Positions 46,120 to 58,859 of a DNA stretch of 64,000 nt are shown in pieces. Every line of letters starts with the position of its first letter. Position 1 is the stretch's first letter. The notes beneath the pieces were generated by a model. The model did not search any database. It was given only the letters and a program-made list of their open reading frames with translations, and was not told the DNA's origin. The stretch comes from Armillaria gallica. Its lineage: Eukaryota; Basidiomycota; Agaricomycetes; Agaricales; Physalacriaceae. The position numbers and the translations under genes are program-made. The stretch covers positions 7,130,001 through 7,194,000 of the forward strand of contig JBANDB010000004.1 of the NCBI GenBank assembly GCA_037576215.1. The letters are read 5' to 3'.

Positions 46120-47595
46120 ATGGCGACTCAGGCAGATATTCCATCAGATCTTACCACCGACAACAAAGTTATTTTCTTTCAAGGTCTCGACATCAATTTG
46201 AACTTCATAATTCTCTACGCATTATTGCATGGTAAGCAACGACGTTCAGTGTCTTGAAACGTATGTGTTGACTGATGGCAGGTATATACACCGGTATTCT
46301 TGCTATTACATTGTGGAATATATGTGGGTTAAAAGCATCTCCACTACAACGTTCAAGCTGAAGTGAAGTGCACAGTCATTAACAAATGTTGGCCGATCCG
46401 ACGAGCTATGGTCATTGTTATCATCCTCCTCCATGCTCTAATTACCATCAGTTTTGCTACTACTTGGTCATATGTACATTCTGCATTCATCGCTAATGGG
46501 CAAAGCTTTCGGACGATATATTTGAAGCTTATCAGTATGACCCCCCAAGTCACTTGGGAGACAGGTATCGCAGCATCCATGAGTACCATTCTGGCAGACT
46601 TATATATAGTGCGTGCGACACCGCTAGGGATTATCTACATCAGCTCATCATTGTTTTGACTCTAGATTTGGTGGTGCTGGATGGTTTGGGGACGACGTTT
46701 GCTTGTTGTTCTGCTTCCAATACTTTCCCTGGTTGGCGCAATTGGTATGGCCTGGTCCCATCTACCCTTTCTATGTTCTAAGTAATATCTGACCTTTTAT
46801 GTAGTATCAAGAATCATGGTAACTTTATATTACACCCATATCAAGGCACCTGCATCCATGCGCATATTCCTTACACTCTACACATCCCTGATCCTGGCAA
46901 CGACCTTATCCTGTACCTTGCTCATCATTTACCGAATATTGACTGTTGCTGGGGCTAGGCATGGAGCAGAGGGTCGACTGAGAGTTTATCACCATTTCAT
47001 TGAAGTACTAGTGGAATCCTCAGCTCTCTATTCAATATCTCTTATCCTATATTTGGCTTTCACTGCTCAAGACAATTGGGGAGGTTATTACCTTGATGTC
47101 ATAGCTACCATTGCGAAGGTGTGTTGATAAAATTTGACTCCCCTGTCACTGATCAAACACCTTACATAGGGAGTTGCACCCACACTCCTTGTAGGACGTA
47201 CCACAGTCGGACATCGGGCCCACCCAGATGATTCCTGGCAGGGAAGCGTGATCGCATCAGCTTCAATTAGGTCGCAAGAACAAGAGCACAGTCAGACAAG
47301 CTCCCAGGGAGACAGACCAACAAGTCTGGTCCTTGATGGTGACCTCGAAGCTCAGCACGAGAGCAGTGTAAGGGTAAACTGATCTTCGTCTGATCTTCCC
47401 CCTTGCCCCATGCTAAAACAACCTTTCGTGATTTGTCTTTAGGAACTTTCTCCTATGTTCTTTCCTGGACCTAGTTCTCAATCACAGGGCATGCTGACCT
47501 TGGCAAAGTTTGAGAATTTCCCGCTCTATCATCTTGGTGACTCAGAGGGCTCTAATAGTGCCTCCGTTGAGTCGTTGAGGTCTGGGTCTTACTAG
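46120..47595 (+). CDS. Seven-helix membrane protein, tandem copy 2
   Basis: Starts MATQADIPSDLTTD. Helix 1 follows (LNFIILYALLHG, donor GTAAGC), then IYTGILAITLW after the acceptor, RRAMVIVIILLHALITISFA, TGIAASMSTILADLYI joined to IWWCWMVWGRRLLVVLLPILSLVGAI, IFLTLYTSLILATTLSCTLLIIY, SALYSISLILYLAFTA, and GVAPTLLVGRTTVGHRAHPDDSWQGS. The cytoplasmic tail is Ser/Glu-rich and ends ..SVESLRSGSY, stop at 47,593-47,595. Six or seven introns, all with plausible borders. The start is outside and the hydrophilic C-terminus probably cytoplasmic, as in receptor-like proteins; ligand and function unknown. No lesion seen. Confidence 0.65.
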
Positions 47596-48120
47596 CCCTC
47601 AAAACACCTTATGGCGTAGTAAAGCAGTTACACTTCTCTTGGGTTTCTGTCAAATTTCTCATCCTCATTGTCCATCTGTTAATCACCCAGTTTTGTGTCA
47701 ACTCTACTATCTACTCTTATAGTTGTATCCTTTCGATCTTATCACATCTGTAAGTAATATACTTGTAAAATACACTAGATATCGCACACTAACTGTGTTT
47801 GCTTTTGAAGTGTTAGCATACTACTGCTGACTTTGGCAGTGATTGTCATATGAGGACAGCCACTGTTTCAGGCCTTTCCGTTTGACTCTCTTCTGCCCAC
47901 TGCCAAGTATTCATGCCATTTTCCTCAGAAATCATCAATAATCATGTCATACATGTTGTTCTGGGAGTGGTGCATCAGAGTCAATTCAGGATCCCAGCAT
48001 TCCATCAATGAGGACATTGTGGATGTCACAGATGGTTGATTCTGAGACTCATGACACATTTCTGGTTACTTCGAGCAATCCATCTGTTGGATCAGGCAAT
48101 GTGATGAGGCACTAGAAATT

Positions 48121-48170
48121 CTGCATGGTCACCTGCATGGTGCATGGCCATGCAGCCATGCAAGTCATTA
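48121..48170. repeat. CCATGCA-rich repeat cluster 1
   Basis: Several overlapping CATGGTGCATGG / CCATGCAGCCATGCA motifs in 50 bp. Confidence 0.6.
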
Positions 48171-48610
48171 GTGAAACCTGAGTTGAACTCAACTTATTTT
48201 TGTATATATACTGCTTGATGCTCAGAAAGCCTTCATAAAGATATTCTCATGTTTATTTTTCTTTCTTTTGTGAATGGTCTCCAGAAAACATACCTGGATT
48301 AGAGAATTACTTCAGGGTTCAATTGAGCCTATTACAGTAATCAGACCTTTGGTCTCGCTTTCATATCATAGTACGTAGATACAATTGTATCTTACATGCA
48401 TGTATCTATGATCTTGAGAATGATAAACACCAGAAATTACTTACTCTCTCATGTTTCGGGCTGGAAGTCATCATCCAAAGATGTCACAACACTATGACCA
48501 TCAATTCAATGCTGACTTCATGTCAGTTCCTCCTTGATTGCTCCAATAATGACCAAATTGATAACTTAATTGACACCAGAATAGCTCTTCATCATGTACA
48601 GAAATACCTT

Positions 48611-48730
48611 GGACCACGCAGCCATGTGACCATGCAGCCATACAGGCACACCAGGCAGGCTGACCATGCACAGCCATGCTGATTTACCATGCAGCCATGT
48701 GGACCATGCAGGTACCATGCATGGTTTCTC
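48611..48730. repeat. CCATGCAGCCATG-rich repeat cluster 2
   Basis: Irregular repeats of ACCATGCAGCCATG with variants over 120 bp. The motif matches cluster 1, 450 bp away. Confidence 0.65.
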
Positions 48731-49361
48731 GCTGATATTAGGACATTAATGCATTGGTGAAAGGTTATAATAATGACATAATTGTGCGACAATTCATCTT
48801 TTTGCCTGTGATTGACTGTTACCAAATATAGCAGCCATTCTTGCTAAGTCTTGGCTCAGTCAAATACAACCCCACATCATGTACCATTGCTTCCACTTCA
48901 TTATCTAACAGGTTTTAAGGCTTCTTTATACTCTTAAGATAGTCCCAAAGGTATTCTCTTATTCAAGCATGCTGTCAGAGCCGCATAATCCATGTAAAAT
49001 ACCATGATATTGGCCACATTTCAAAGAATTTGGATAATATAAGTACATAGCAGGTATATTTTGACCACAGAAACACTTCAAATCAAACAATATAACTGAA
49101 AGTGAGTTAGATTAATTGCGGTTAAGTTCTGATGTAATTTTATTACCAGGTTATTAAATCTGGTGATGTTTCTTAAGGATTGGCCATGGCCTCGGCTCAG
49201 AGTAATCCTTAGGCTCCCTAGTTGCAGACCATTTGTGGGGTACCTTTATTTGAATATCATGAGTAGTTCCATCCTCATACACATAGTGAGGTTCAGGCTA
49301 AACTTTGGATATCAGCATCACACTGCTGTTGTTCCAAATCTATAATTGTCTTTTCTGGTGT

Positions 49362-51052
49362 TGATGAGCCTCCAGGCTCTGTACGCTCAGAATTCGCGGA
49401 TTTTGCCTGCTAATTAACGCTATTGTCCCTTCAACGGACTTTCAGCAAACCAATGATTGCACACCCACTGATACCACTTTCATCCTATGGCAACCACTCC
49501 TTACGTGCTTTGTTATCCATCCCATCTTGCCACGCATCATAATTGCCGTACTTCATCATGGCAAGGCACCTTCGATCGACAATCAGCCCAATACGGAATT
49601 GACGCATCACTCAGAAGCACTCAGTTGATGCGCTCATTGATCACTTAATGAAAATGACGTGATTGAAGCGAGTACCTTCCCAGCTACGGCAATAGCAACT
49701 ACGGCAACTACAGACCATGTTTACTAAGGCTGTTACTTTGCCAAGGCCTCAAGAAAACGTTACCCCATGAGTATTCCTCAGTACGACAACTATCGCTCAG
49801 TAATCCGCAGCTAAACAGCACCTAACAATCCATGCATCGCTCAAGCAAAACCATATGGTTCGCATCCATATGCGGCAACGTCGACAAGTTGCTGTTACTT
49901 TAGAAGACCAAGGACCATATGTTACCTACGGTTTTTACAAAGCCAAGGCCTTACAGCTTTACTAAGTCTCGCATATTTACTCTATTTATAAAATTCATAC
50001 TTGTAGTATAAAAACTAGCTAGAAAACGTAGTTAGAGAGCAGTTCATCTCCAGTTGACCCCAGACTACATCAATTATTGTCACGCTCTAGTCTATCGCCA
50101 GTAAACAACGTTTATTCACCGTTCTATGGCAATATACCATTTGCACCAGCATATTCTTGATCGCACATCGACTCTTGAGCTCACCAGAGTTATCTCACGG
50201 TTTTAACTGTGAAGAGTCCTTCGCTATGTGCTCTTCGCTCTTAACACTATTGGTGCACGCTCGTACTGTGCCAATACGTGATCGCCGCACTATACCTCGC
50301 CCACGTTATCTTTTATAGGCCATCATCGTTTCACTTTCACACCATTGGAGTTTTTACCGTTTCTCTTTCGCCATCGTTATCGTCACCCACTTGGGTAGTC
50401 TCAGAGCAGACTTAGGATCAGTTTCAGCCAGTTTTCGTATAGTATCAGTCCCCTGAGTGGACTTGAAGGTTAGTTTGACATAGGATAGGATCGTTTCAGT
50501 ACCAGACAAGTTTCGACATCGACTCAGCACCCTCGCATCGTATAGGACCAGTATCACCACCAGTTTTCGTAGTTCCACATTTTCTCTTGCCAGTCCACCC
50601 TCAGCACCTCGTTCCATGTTTATTTTGCCACTCGCAGTCCCCACACCGTTTTCTCATCACCTCGCTCGCCCATAGACTATTGCTGACCGTTTAGTCTATT
50701 CTCCATCGTTCACCTCGCTCCGATTAACGTCCAGCGACGTTTTCTAGTCTCGCAGCACGTTTTCTCATACGGATTCGTGGTATTCACATCATACCCATTT
50801 TCGTTCCCTCTCATTTGGAGAGATCCCTACTGGCTTGAAGCCATAGCATTTAGTACTCGACTACCAAGCAGTACTACTTCGCAGACTTAAAGTCGCAGTG
50901 TATTCTTGCGTATAGAGGAATTGTTCTACTGCACGGAGGTGCCCCGAACCACTCGCACACACGATCACCTTGATTGCCATGCCACTACGTTAATTAACCA
51001 AGCTCATTCCGAGTTGGTGTTGCCGTTGCCACGGAAGTCTAAGGCCCATCAG
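49362..51052 (-). mobile_element. Solo LTR A (TG..CA, about 1.69 kb), minus orientation
   Basis: The reverse complement of the LTR type seen at 51,223 and 57,189: starts TGATGGGCC at 51,052, ends GGAGGCTCATCA at 49,362. Flanked by GTGT (49,358-49,361) and GCGT (51,053-51,056), a 4-bp duplication differing by C to T at a CpG. Removing it joins a Gypsy gag frame (..QTSTYTPEKT). Confidence 0.75.
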
Positions 51053-51056
51053 CGTG

Positions 51057-51218
51057 TATGTTGATGTTTGACCACCCTTCTGAGGCATGGTTCCCTTCTG
51101 TGCATGTGGCTTAGAGTCAATCTGCCCAGTCATAGTTCCTTCCGCCTGCTTGAGACGGTAGTTATAGTCCATATGGAGTAAGTGAGCCTTCCACCCATCA
51201 TAGGTGGTTGGCACTTCT
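51057..51218 (-). pseudogene. Gypsy gag fragment between LTR A and LTR B
   Basis: Reads GEVPTTYDGWKAHLLHMDYN and then KQAEGTMTGQID, the C-terminal region of Agaricomycete Gypsy Gag. It continues on one side into 52,940-52,900 and on the other past 49,357, once the two LTRs are removed. Confidence 0.65.
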
Positions 51219-51222
51219 CCGT

Positions 51223-52895
51223 TGATGGGCCTAAGACTTCCATGGCAATGGCAACACCAACTCGGAATGAGATTGGGTAGTTAACATAGTAGCATGGCAA
51301 TCACAGCTATCATGTGTGTGAGTGGTTCGGGGCACCTCTGTGCAGTAGAACAATTCCTCTATATGCAAGAATACACTGTGACTTTAAGTCTGCGAAGTAG
51401 TACTGCTTGGTAGTCAAGTACTAGATGCGAAGGCTATAAGCCGGTAGGGTTCTCTTGAAGTGAGAGGGAACAAAACGGGTATGACGTGAATACCACAAAT
51501 CCATATGAGAAAATGTGCTGCGAGACTAGAAAACGTCGCTCGACGGTAATCTGAGCAGGGAGAGCGATGTAGGATAGACTAAATGGTCGGCGATAGTCTA
51601 TGGGTGAGTGAGGCGATGAGAAAACAGCATGGGGACTGCAAGTGGCGAAATAAACGTGGAACAAGGTGCTGAGGGTGGACTGGCAAGAGAAAATGTGGAA
51701 CTACGAAAACTGGTGGTGATACTGGTCCTATACGATGCGAGGGTGCTGAGTCGATGTCGAAACTGGTCTGGTACTGAAACGATCCTATCCTATGTCAAAC
51801 TAACCTTCAAGTCCACTCAGGGGACTGATACTATACAAAAACTGGCTGAAACTGATCCTAAGTCTGCTCTGAGAGTACCCAAGTGGGCGATGATAATGAT
51901 GGCAAAAGGGAAACTGTAAAAACTCCAATGGTGTGAAAGTGAAATGATGACGGCCTATAAAAGATAATGAGGGTGAGGTATAGCGCGGCGATCACGTATT
52001 GGCACAGTATGAGCATGCACCAATAGTGTTAAGAGTGAAGAGCACGTAGCAAAGGAATCTTCACAGTTAAAAACCATGGAATAACTCTGGTGAGCTCAAG
52101 AGTCGACGTGCAATCGAGAATATGCTGGGGTAAACTGTATATTGCCATAGAACAGTGAATAGACGTGGTTTACTGATGATAGACTAGTGCATGACGATAA
52201 TTGATGTGGTCTGGGTCAACTAGAGATGAACTGCCCCTTAACTATGTTTTCTAGCTAGTTTTTATACTACAAGTACAAATTTATAAATAGAGTAAATATG
52301 CGAGACTTAGTAAGGCTGTAAGGCCTTGGCTTTGTAAAAATCAGAGGAAACATATGGTCCTTGGTCTTCTAAAGTAACAGCAACTTGTCGACGTTGCCGC
52401 ATATGGATGAGAACTGTATGGGGTCATTGAGCGATGCACGGATTGTTAGGTGCTGTTTAGCTGCGGGCTACTTGAGCGATAGTCATCGTGCTGAGGAGTA
52501 TACATGGGGCAACATTTTCTTGAGGCCTTGGCAAAGTAATAGCCTTAGTAAACATGGTCTGTAGTTGCCATAGCTGGGAGGGTACTCGCGTCAATCACGT
52601 CATTTTCATTAAGTGATCAATGAGCGCGTCAACTAGATGCTTCTGAGTGATGCGTCAATTTCATATTGGGATGATTGTCGATCGAAGGTGCCTTGCCATG
52701 ATGAAGTACAGCAATTATGATGCATGGCAAGATGGGATGGATAACAAAGCACGTGAGGAGTGGTTGCTGTAGGATAAAAGTGGTATCAGTGAGTGTGCAA
52801 TCATTGGTTTGCTGAGAGGCCGTTGAAGGGACAGTAGCATTAATTAGCAGGTAAAATCCGCGAATTCTGAGCGTACAGAGCCTGGAGGCTCATCA
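51223..52895 (+). mobile_element. Solo LTR B (about 1.67 kb)
   Basis: TGATGGGCC..GGAGGCTCATCA. Flanks CCGT (51,219-51,222) and CTGT (52,896-52,899), again one C to T at CpG. Nearly identical to LTR D over long stretches. Short open frames inside are LTR sequence, not genes. Confidence 0.8.
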
Positions 52896-52899
52896 CTGT

Positions 52900-53492
52900 T
52901 GGCCAAGTATATTGTGTTTTTACTTGTTTCTCAGGCGGCTTTCTTGACCTGGGTGAGCATGACTTGCTTGTTGTTGTGTACCCCAGTGTCATAGGCAAGT
53001 TCTTCAAATTTCTGGAAGAACTGGTCACCGTCTTGGAAGGTAGACTGTCTGAGTTTCTCCCATTGTGCATGCTTTATCTGCATGTCTGCATCCTTCCAGA
53101 ACCTCTGCCTCTTCTTGGAAGGTATCATAGGAGGGGTACATCTACTCCCCATCGTTATTCTTTCCCAGGAGTCTGGCTCCCAATTCTCACCACTTCTGCG
53201 TGTCTCCTCCGAGCTGGGAGACACAGAAGATAACTTTATGGGGGTGGTATTGGAAGTGTCAGTTAAACAAATCGAAATGCAGTTCACACTTTTGGAAGAA
53301 GTGGGAGATGTCATTGGAATCTCCAGTGAAATCATCAACTTCTTTCAAGATTTTTGGTTTGAAGTCATTGTAGGGAGAGACGTCTCCTGCTGTCAATACC
53401 CAGGGAGCAGGTGGATTGGGTGGCTTAGTTGGAGCAGGGTGCCATTGATGTGCTCGGTAACGGCGAGTGGCAAATGGACTAGAGGCTGGCAA
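52900..53492 (-). pseudogene. Gypsy gag fragment (central part)
   Basis: The minus strand reads DDFTGDSNDISHFFQKCELHFDLFN, TGA, HFQYHPHKVIFCVSQLGGD.., then after a frame change FWKDADMQIKHAQWEKLRQSTFQ and FFQKFEELAYDTG..VMLTQVKKAA, TGA, ETSKNTIYLAN. This is the retrotransposon gag domain. It has at least two TGA, one TAG and one frameshift. Its N-terminal part continues at 54,798-55,514 across the ACTAGT-rich insert. Confidence 0.7.
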
Positions 53493-54797
53493 TGAACACC
53501 AACAACACTAAACCAATCACTAACTCTACACTTATCACCAATGTATTGAATTCAGGCGTTTTGAGTATGATAGAAGCACTCTGCAGACTTCAATAATCAA
53601 GGAAAGTTGTTTAAAGACATTTTATTTCATTACTAGTGAGCTATACAAGCGTACTACTCGCACTAGTGGGGTTTGTAAGACACAATTGGATGAATAGTGA
53701 CTCGACTTGAGCTACTGCACTCGCTCTGACTGGGACTGCTTCGAACTAGTGGCTCTCTTGGCCCTGTAATGTCTTACAAGTGAATAAACACTTGACTAGT
53801 CGCTTTCTAGGCAGACTAGTGGCGCTCTTGGCCTAAGAATAATACTTTAAACTTCGAGAACTTGCTTGAACTAACTTCGAAACACTCTTGGCCTTTGCAG
53901 GACACAAAAGATTACTCTAAGACACTTCTATTCACTCAATGCTATGGGTAACTTAGCGACTAGTAGCCGCTTCGTCGAGGTTAAGCACAAAAGCCTTTAA
54001 TTGGGGCACTAGATACTGACTAGTAGGTCACAATTGCGGGGATGGCTTGCCTGTGCCGCGCATGCGCCTATTCTACTACTTATATACTGACAATCAAGGT
54101 ACGATCGAGATATAAATAACTGACTAGAGGGGTATTATTGATAAGGATTTCTTGGCTAGTCACGAATAATGGTGAATAATCACGCAATAGTCGGTCTAGA
54201 AACTATCGCTTGCTGACTAGTGAGCCTAGGAGCTCCACTAGCAGTTGTATTCCGTGTCCTGGGCCCAGCAACGCTCCACTAGTGCCAAGGATAAATGACT
54301 AGCCAGGCGAGCGTGCCTGTAACAGCTGTTGATCGTGATCGAAGGCGCAGCCCGGCTATACTAGTACCGATTGCAATGGATCTGTATCGCACCCGGCAGA
54401 TCTACCGCAAGGTTAATCCATTGCTAATTCATTTCTAAGTCCTGTTTCGAGATTGCTGCATGACTAGTTAACCTGACTTAGGCGTTTATGCCCAGAGCGG
54501 CTCGCTAGTGACCGAACTTCACGAGATTTGTGTCCTCTGCTTCTTGTTTGGTGCGCTAGTCACGTTACTTGTCCACTAGTGGCCGTATTCACTTAGCCCT
54601 GTTAGCATTCAAGTCACTAGTATGGCTGGCTGGTAGATTTAACCCACTAGTGGTATCGCATCTAAGTCCTGGCTCTACTAGTCGCATACTAGTCTAACTA
54701 TCAGCTCGAAGCCTCAGCTATAGTCCTCTAAGTATCACTAATGTAAGATAGATATGCAATAGTATTATTATAAAATCGCAAAATCTAGGTGTGAACA
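53493..54797. mobile_element. LTR-like insert of a second family, packed with ACTAGT
   Basis: Interrupts the gag reading. Its ends read TGAACACC.. and ..GTGTGAACA (TG..CA). The hexamer ACTAGT occurs 16 times between 53,632 and 54,695. No coding sequence. No clean target duplication was found, so the borders are approximate. Confidence 0.5.
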
Positions 54798-55510
54798 CGT
54801 AGATGGCATATCACCGTGGTAATGTCCATGTTATGGGTGGCAGTGGTGGAGCTGGTGGTTGGTTGTTGTTTTCTGGTGTGGCCCCAGCAAAGGGTATGTA
54901 TCCCCTTCCTTTGTATGTTCCTGGTGGCACCTGTCCCCTGTGATAGGAGAAAGGCATCGTGATTGGAGCACAGGGAGGGGCTACAGGTGGTTCATCCAGC
55001 ATCGGTGCCTGGATCTTGTCATCCAGGGGTAGATCGATCATGATTTTCTAATAGGGAGTAAGCACCCTCATTGGTGCTTTTGGGTGAATGTCATTGTAGA
55101 GAAGAGCAGCAAATCAGCTGGCTTCTCTTTGTAGAATTCTGTCGATGGGGACATTAAGGGTGGATAGGTAGTAGTAATGAATTCTGGCATCGGTGGTATT
55201 CCATTCTGGGGTAACTAACAACTCATAAGCAAAAAAGTTAATTAAGTCATGATAGGTTGCATGTAGTAATTCATCTGGTGGTTGGATCATATCTATGTCT
55301 GAAAAAAGGTGGATGGCTTCAGGTAGCATCATCGGAGGGGGCCTCAGGAGCTGTCTCGGGGAGCACTTCTCCCTCTGCGAAGGAGGGCATGGGACTCTCT
55401 CCATGGATTCCATTGACATTCTCCACTCCTGGGAGTAGCTCTGTGGCAGTGTCTGAGCTGCTTGTCTCGCTTGCCCACCTGTGTCCTCATGTCTCACCGA
55501 ATCGGTTGAG
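54798..55510 (-). pseudogene. Gypsy gag fragment (N-terminal part)
   Basis: Open pieces AIHLFSDIDMIQPPDELLHATYH.., INFFAYELLVTPEWNTTDARI, and IDLPLDDKIQ..APITMPF lead into the gag domain at 53,490. Broken by at least one TGA, one TAG and a frame change near 55,320. Confidence 0.55.
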
Positions 55511-55514
55511 ACGT

Positions 55515-57184
55515 TGATGAGCCTAGACTTCTGTGGCAATGGCAACACCCAAAACTCAGGGAGAGCTTAGGCAATTAATGTAGCAACACAGCAATCAAGG
55601 CAATGTGTGTGCGAGTGGTTCGGTGCACCTCCATGCGGTCAATTCCTCAATAACACAAGATACACTGCGACTTTACAGTCAGCGAAGTAGTACTCTTGGT
55701 CAAGGAGTACTAATAGACGTTGGCTGTAAGCCTGGATGGATCTCGATAAACAAGAAGGGACGGAATCTGATATGACTTGAATACCAAGAAACCATGATAG
55801 GAACTGTGAAAACAGTCTAGAGACCACAAAAATGGATCTAGAAATCATGGGGATGGACTGGAAAATGTGGGGAGGGACTAGAAATCGTAGCAATGCGCTA
55901 GAAATCGTAGCAACGGTTGAGAAAACGTGGGGAGGGACTGGAAATCGTTGTGATGCTCTAGTAATCGTGGGGAAGGGCTAGAAATCGTGGCAATGGACTA
56001 GAAGACGTTGAAATAGCCTAGTAAACGTGGCTTGGGGTGTACCTAATATTGTGAGTCGAAACAATAGCAATAAACGTACGGAGACTGCAAGAAACTGGTA
56101 GAAATTGTAGCAACTGAGGTGCTGAGTGGGGTGCTGCAGCAATAGATGCACGGTAACTCCGAACAATGATAAAGACGAGGGTGATCCTATGGAGCTGAAC
56201 TGGGCCTACACGGAGGCAATACTGAACTGGGTGATGAAAATGATGGCGATGTAGAAGGTGAAAGCAATGAAACAATCCTATGTGGTGAAAGTGAAGCAAT
56301 GCTGCTGCATTAAAAGACAAAAGCAAGTTATTGACACAAGATTTCATGTATTGGTGCAACCAACAACGTTTAAAGAGTAAAGCAAGCGGTGGAGAATAAC
56401 TTGGAGTAACCGTAGCTGACTGGTAATGCCGTAGCCTCGTCAACTGGGTAAGAAATAGCTCTAAAAATGCGGTTTCTACCTAGTTTTTATACTACAAGTA
56501 CGATTTTATAAATAGAATATTCTTCGGAGCCTTAGTAAGGCTGTAAGTCCTTGGCTTTTGTAATAGCCATAGTAAACATATGGTATCTGTGGTTCTAAAG
56601 TAACAGCAAGTCCTCGACGTTGCTGTGTATGGATGTGAACTGTGTGGTTTTATTGAGTGATGAGCGGATCATGAGGTGCTGTTTAGCTGCAGATTATTGA
56701 GCTGCAGTTGCTGTGCTGAGGTGTATGCATGGGGCAACAATGATTTGAGGTCTTGGCACTGTAACAGCCTTAGTAAACATGGTCTGTAGTTGCCATGGCG
56801 GTAATTATCGTAGCTGGAAGGGTACTCGCATCAATCACATCATTTCATTAAATGATTGATGGGCACATCAACCGGATGCTTCTGAGTGATGTAGCAACCC
56901 TGTTTTAGGATGATTGTCAATCAAAGGTGCCTTGCCATGATGGGATACGGTAATTGTGATGCGAGGCGAGCTGGGAAGGATAACGGAGTGCATGAGGAGT
57001 AGATATCATGGTTTTAGGATTGTATCTGGGTGTTTGTGGCTTATACTGCGAAAATCCGTGGTATTATCGAGTGTTGGCAGTGTTATGGAGTATGTGGGGA
57101 TCATAATGGCATCGTTTCGAAGGTATTGGGTGATGAATGGATAAATCCACAAATTCTGAGTGTACAGAGCCTGGAGGCTCATCA
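55515..57184 (+). mobile_element. Solo LTR C (about 1.67 kb, diverged)
   Basis: TGATGAGCC..GGAGGCTCATCA. Flanked by ACGT on both sides (55,511-55,514; 57,185-57,188). More diverged from B and D than they are from each other, so probably older. Confidence 0.75.
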
Positions 57185-57188
57185 ACGT

Positions 57189-58855
57189 TGATGGGCCTAA
57201 GACTTCCGTGGCAATGGCAACACCAACTCAGAATGAGATTGGTTAATTAACGTAGTGGCATGGCAATACAGGTGATCATGTGTGCGAGTGGTTCGGGGCA
57301 CCTCCATGCAGTAGAACAATTCCTCTATACACAAGAATACACTGCGACTTTAAGTCTGCAAAGTAGTACTGCTTGGTAGTTGAGTACTAGATGCTAAGGC
57401 TATAAGCTGGTAGGGTTCTCTCGAAATGAGAGGGAACGAAAATGAGTATGACGTGAATACCACGAATCCATATGAGAAAACGTGCAGCAAGACTAGAAAA
57501 CGTCGCTGGACGGTAATCTGAGCGGGGAGAACAATAGAAGGTAGACTAAATGGTCGGCAATAGTCTATGGGTGAGCGAGGCGATGAGAAAATGGAGTGGA
57601 GGCTGCAAGAAAACATTGAACAAGGTGCTGGGGGTGGAATGGCAAGAGAAAACGTGGAACTATGAAAACTGGCGGTGATACTGGTCCTATACGATGCGAT
57701 GGTGCTGAGTCAATGTCGAAACTGGTCTGGTACTGAAACGATCCTATCCTATGTCAAACTAACCTTCAAGTCCACTCAGGGGACTGATACTATACAAAAA
57801 CTGGCTGAAACTGATCCTAAGTCTGCTCTGAGAGTACCCAAGTGGGCGATGATAATGATGGCAAAAGGGAAACTGTAAAAACTCCAATGGTGTGAAAGTG
57901 AAACGATGACAGCCTATAAAAGATAATGGAGGTGAGGTATGGTGCGGCGATCACATATTGGCACAGTATGAGTGTGCACCAATAGTGTTAAGAGTGAAGA
58001 GCACGTAGCAAAGGACTCTTCACAGTTAAAAACCATGGGATAACTCTGGTGAGCTCAAGAGTTGATGTGCAATCAAGAATATGCTGGAGTAAACTGTATA
58101 TTGCCGTAGAACGGTGAATAGATGTGGTTTACTGGCGATAGACTAGTGTGTGACAATAATTGATGTGGTCTGGGTCAACTAGAGATGAACTGCCCCTTAA
58201 CTATGTTTTCTAGCTAGTTTTTATACTACAAGTACAAATTTATAAATAGAGTAAATATGCAAGACTTAGTCAGGCTGTAAGGCCTTAGCTTTGTAAAAAG
58301 TCGTAGGAAACATATGGTCCTTGGTCTTCTAAAGTAACAGCAACTCGTCGATGTTGTCGCGTATGGATGAGAACTGTATGGGGTCATTGAACGATGCACG
58401 GATTGTTAGGTGCTGTTCAGCTGCAGATTACTTGAGTGATAGTCATCATACTGAGGAGTACACATGGGGCAACATTTTTTTGAGGCCTTGGCAAAGTAAC
58501 AGCCTTAGTAAACATGGTCTGTAGTTGCTGTAGCTGGGAGGGTACTCATGTCTATTACATCATTTTCATTAAGTGATCAATGAGCACGTCAACTAGTTGC
58601 TTCTGAGTGATGCAACAATTCTGTATTGGGGTGATTGTCAATCCAAGGTGCCTTGCTGTGATGAAGTATGGCAATTATGATGTGTGGCAAGATGGGATGG
58701 ATAACAAAGCACGTGAGGAGTGGTTGCTGTAGGATGAAAGTGGTATCAGTGTGCATGCAATCATTGGTTTGCTGAAAGGCCATTGAAGGGACAGTAGCGT
58801 TAATTAGCAGGGAAAATCCATGAATTCTGAGCGTACAGAGCCTGGAGGCTCATTA
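57189..58855 (+). mobile_element. Solo LTR D (about 1.67 kb), abutting LTR C
   Basis: TGATGGGCC..GGAGGCTCATTA. Flanks ACGT (57,185-57,188, shared with LTR C) and ACAT (58,856-58,859). It apparently inserted into the target duplication of LTR C. Confidence 0.75.
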
Positions 58856-58859
58856 ACAT

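Larger units (their letters stand above)
47596..49357. other. AT-rich region without a confident gene
   Basis: Poor in CpG compared with the genes to the left. The minus strand from 49,357 continues the Gypsy gag (..TPEKTIIDLEQQ) for about 25 codons, then decays. It is probably old transposon sequence. Confidence 0.35.

Noticed and set aside
48494..48682. Possible copia pol fragment
   Set aside because: The short frame has no clear reverse transcriptase, integrase or protease motif.
49362..52895. LTR A and LTR B as the two LTRs of one element
   Set aside because: They are in opposite orientation, each has its own 4-bp target duplication, and what lies between is an older gag fragment.
51629..57878. 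Similar 67-96-codon frames at 51,629 and 57,675
   Set aside because: They are the same stretch of LTR B and LTR D; identical because the LTRs are, and not coding.
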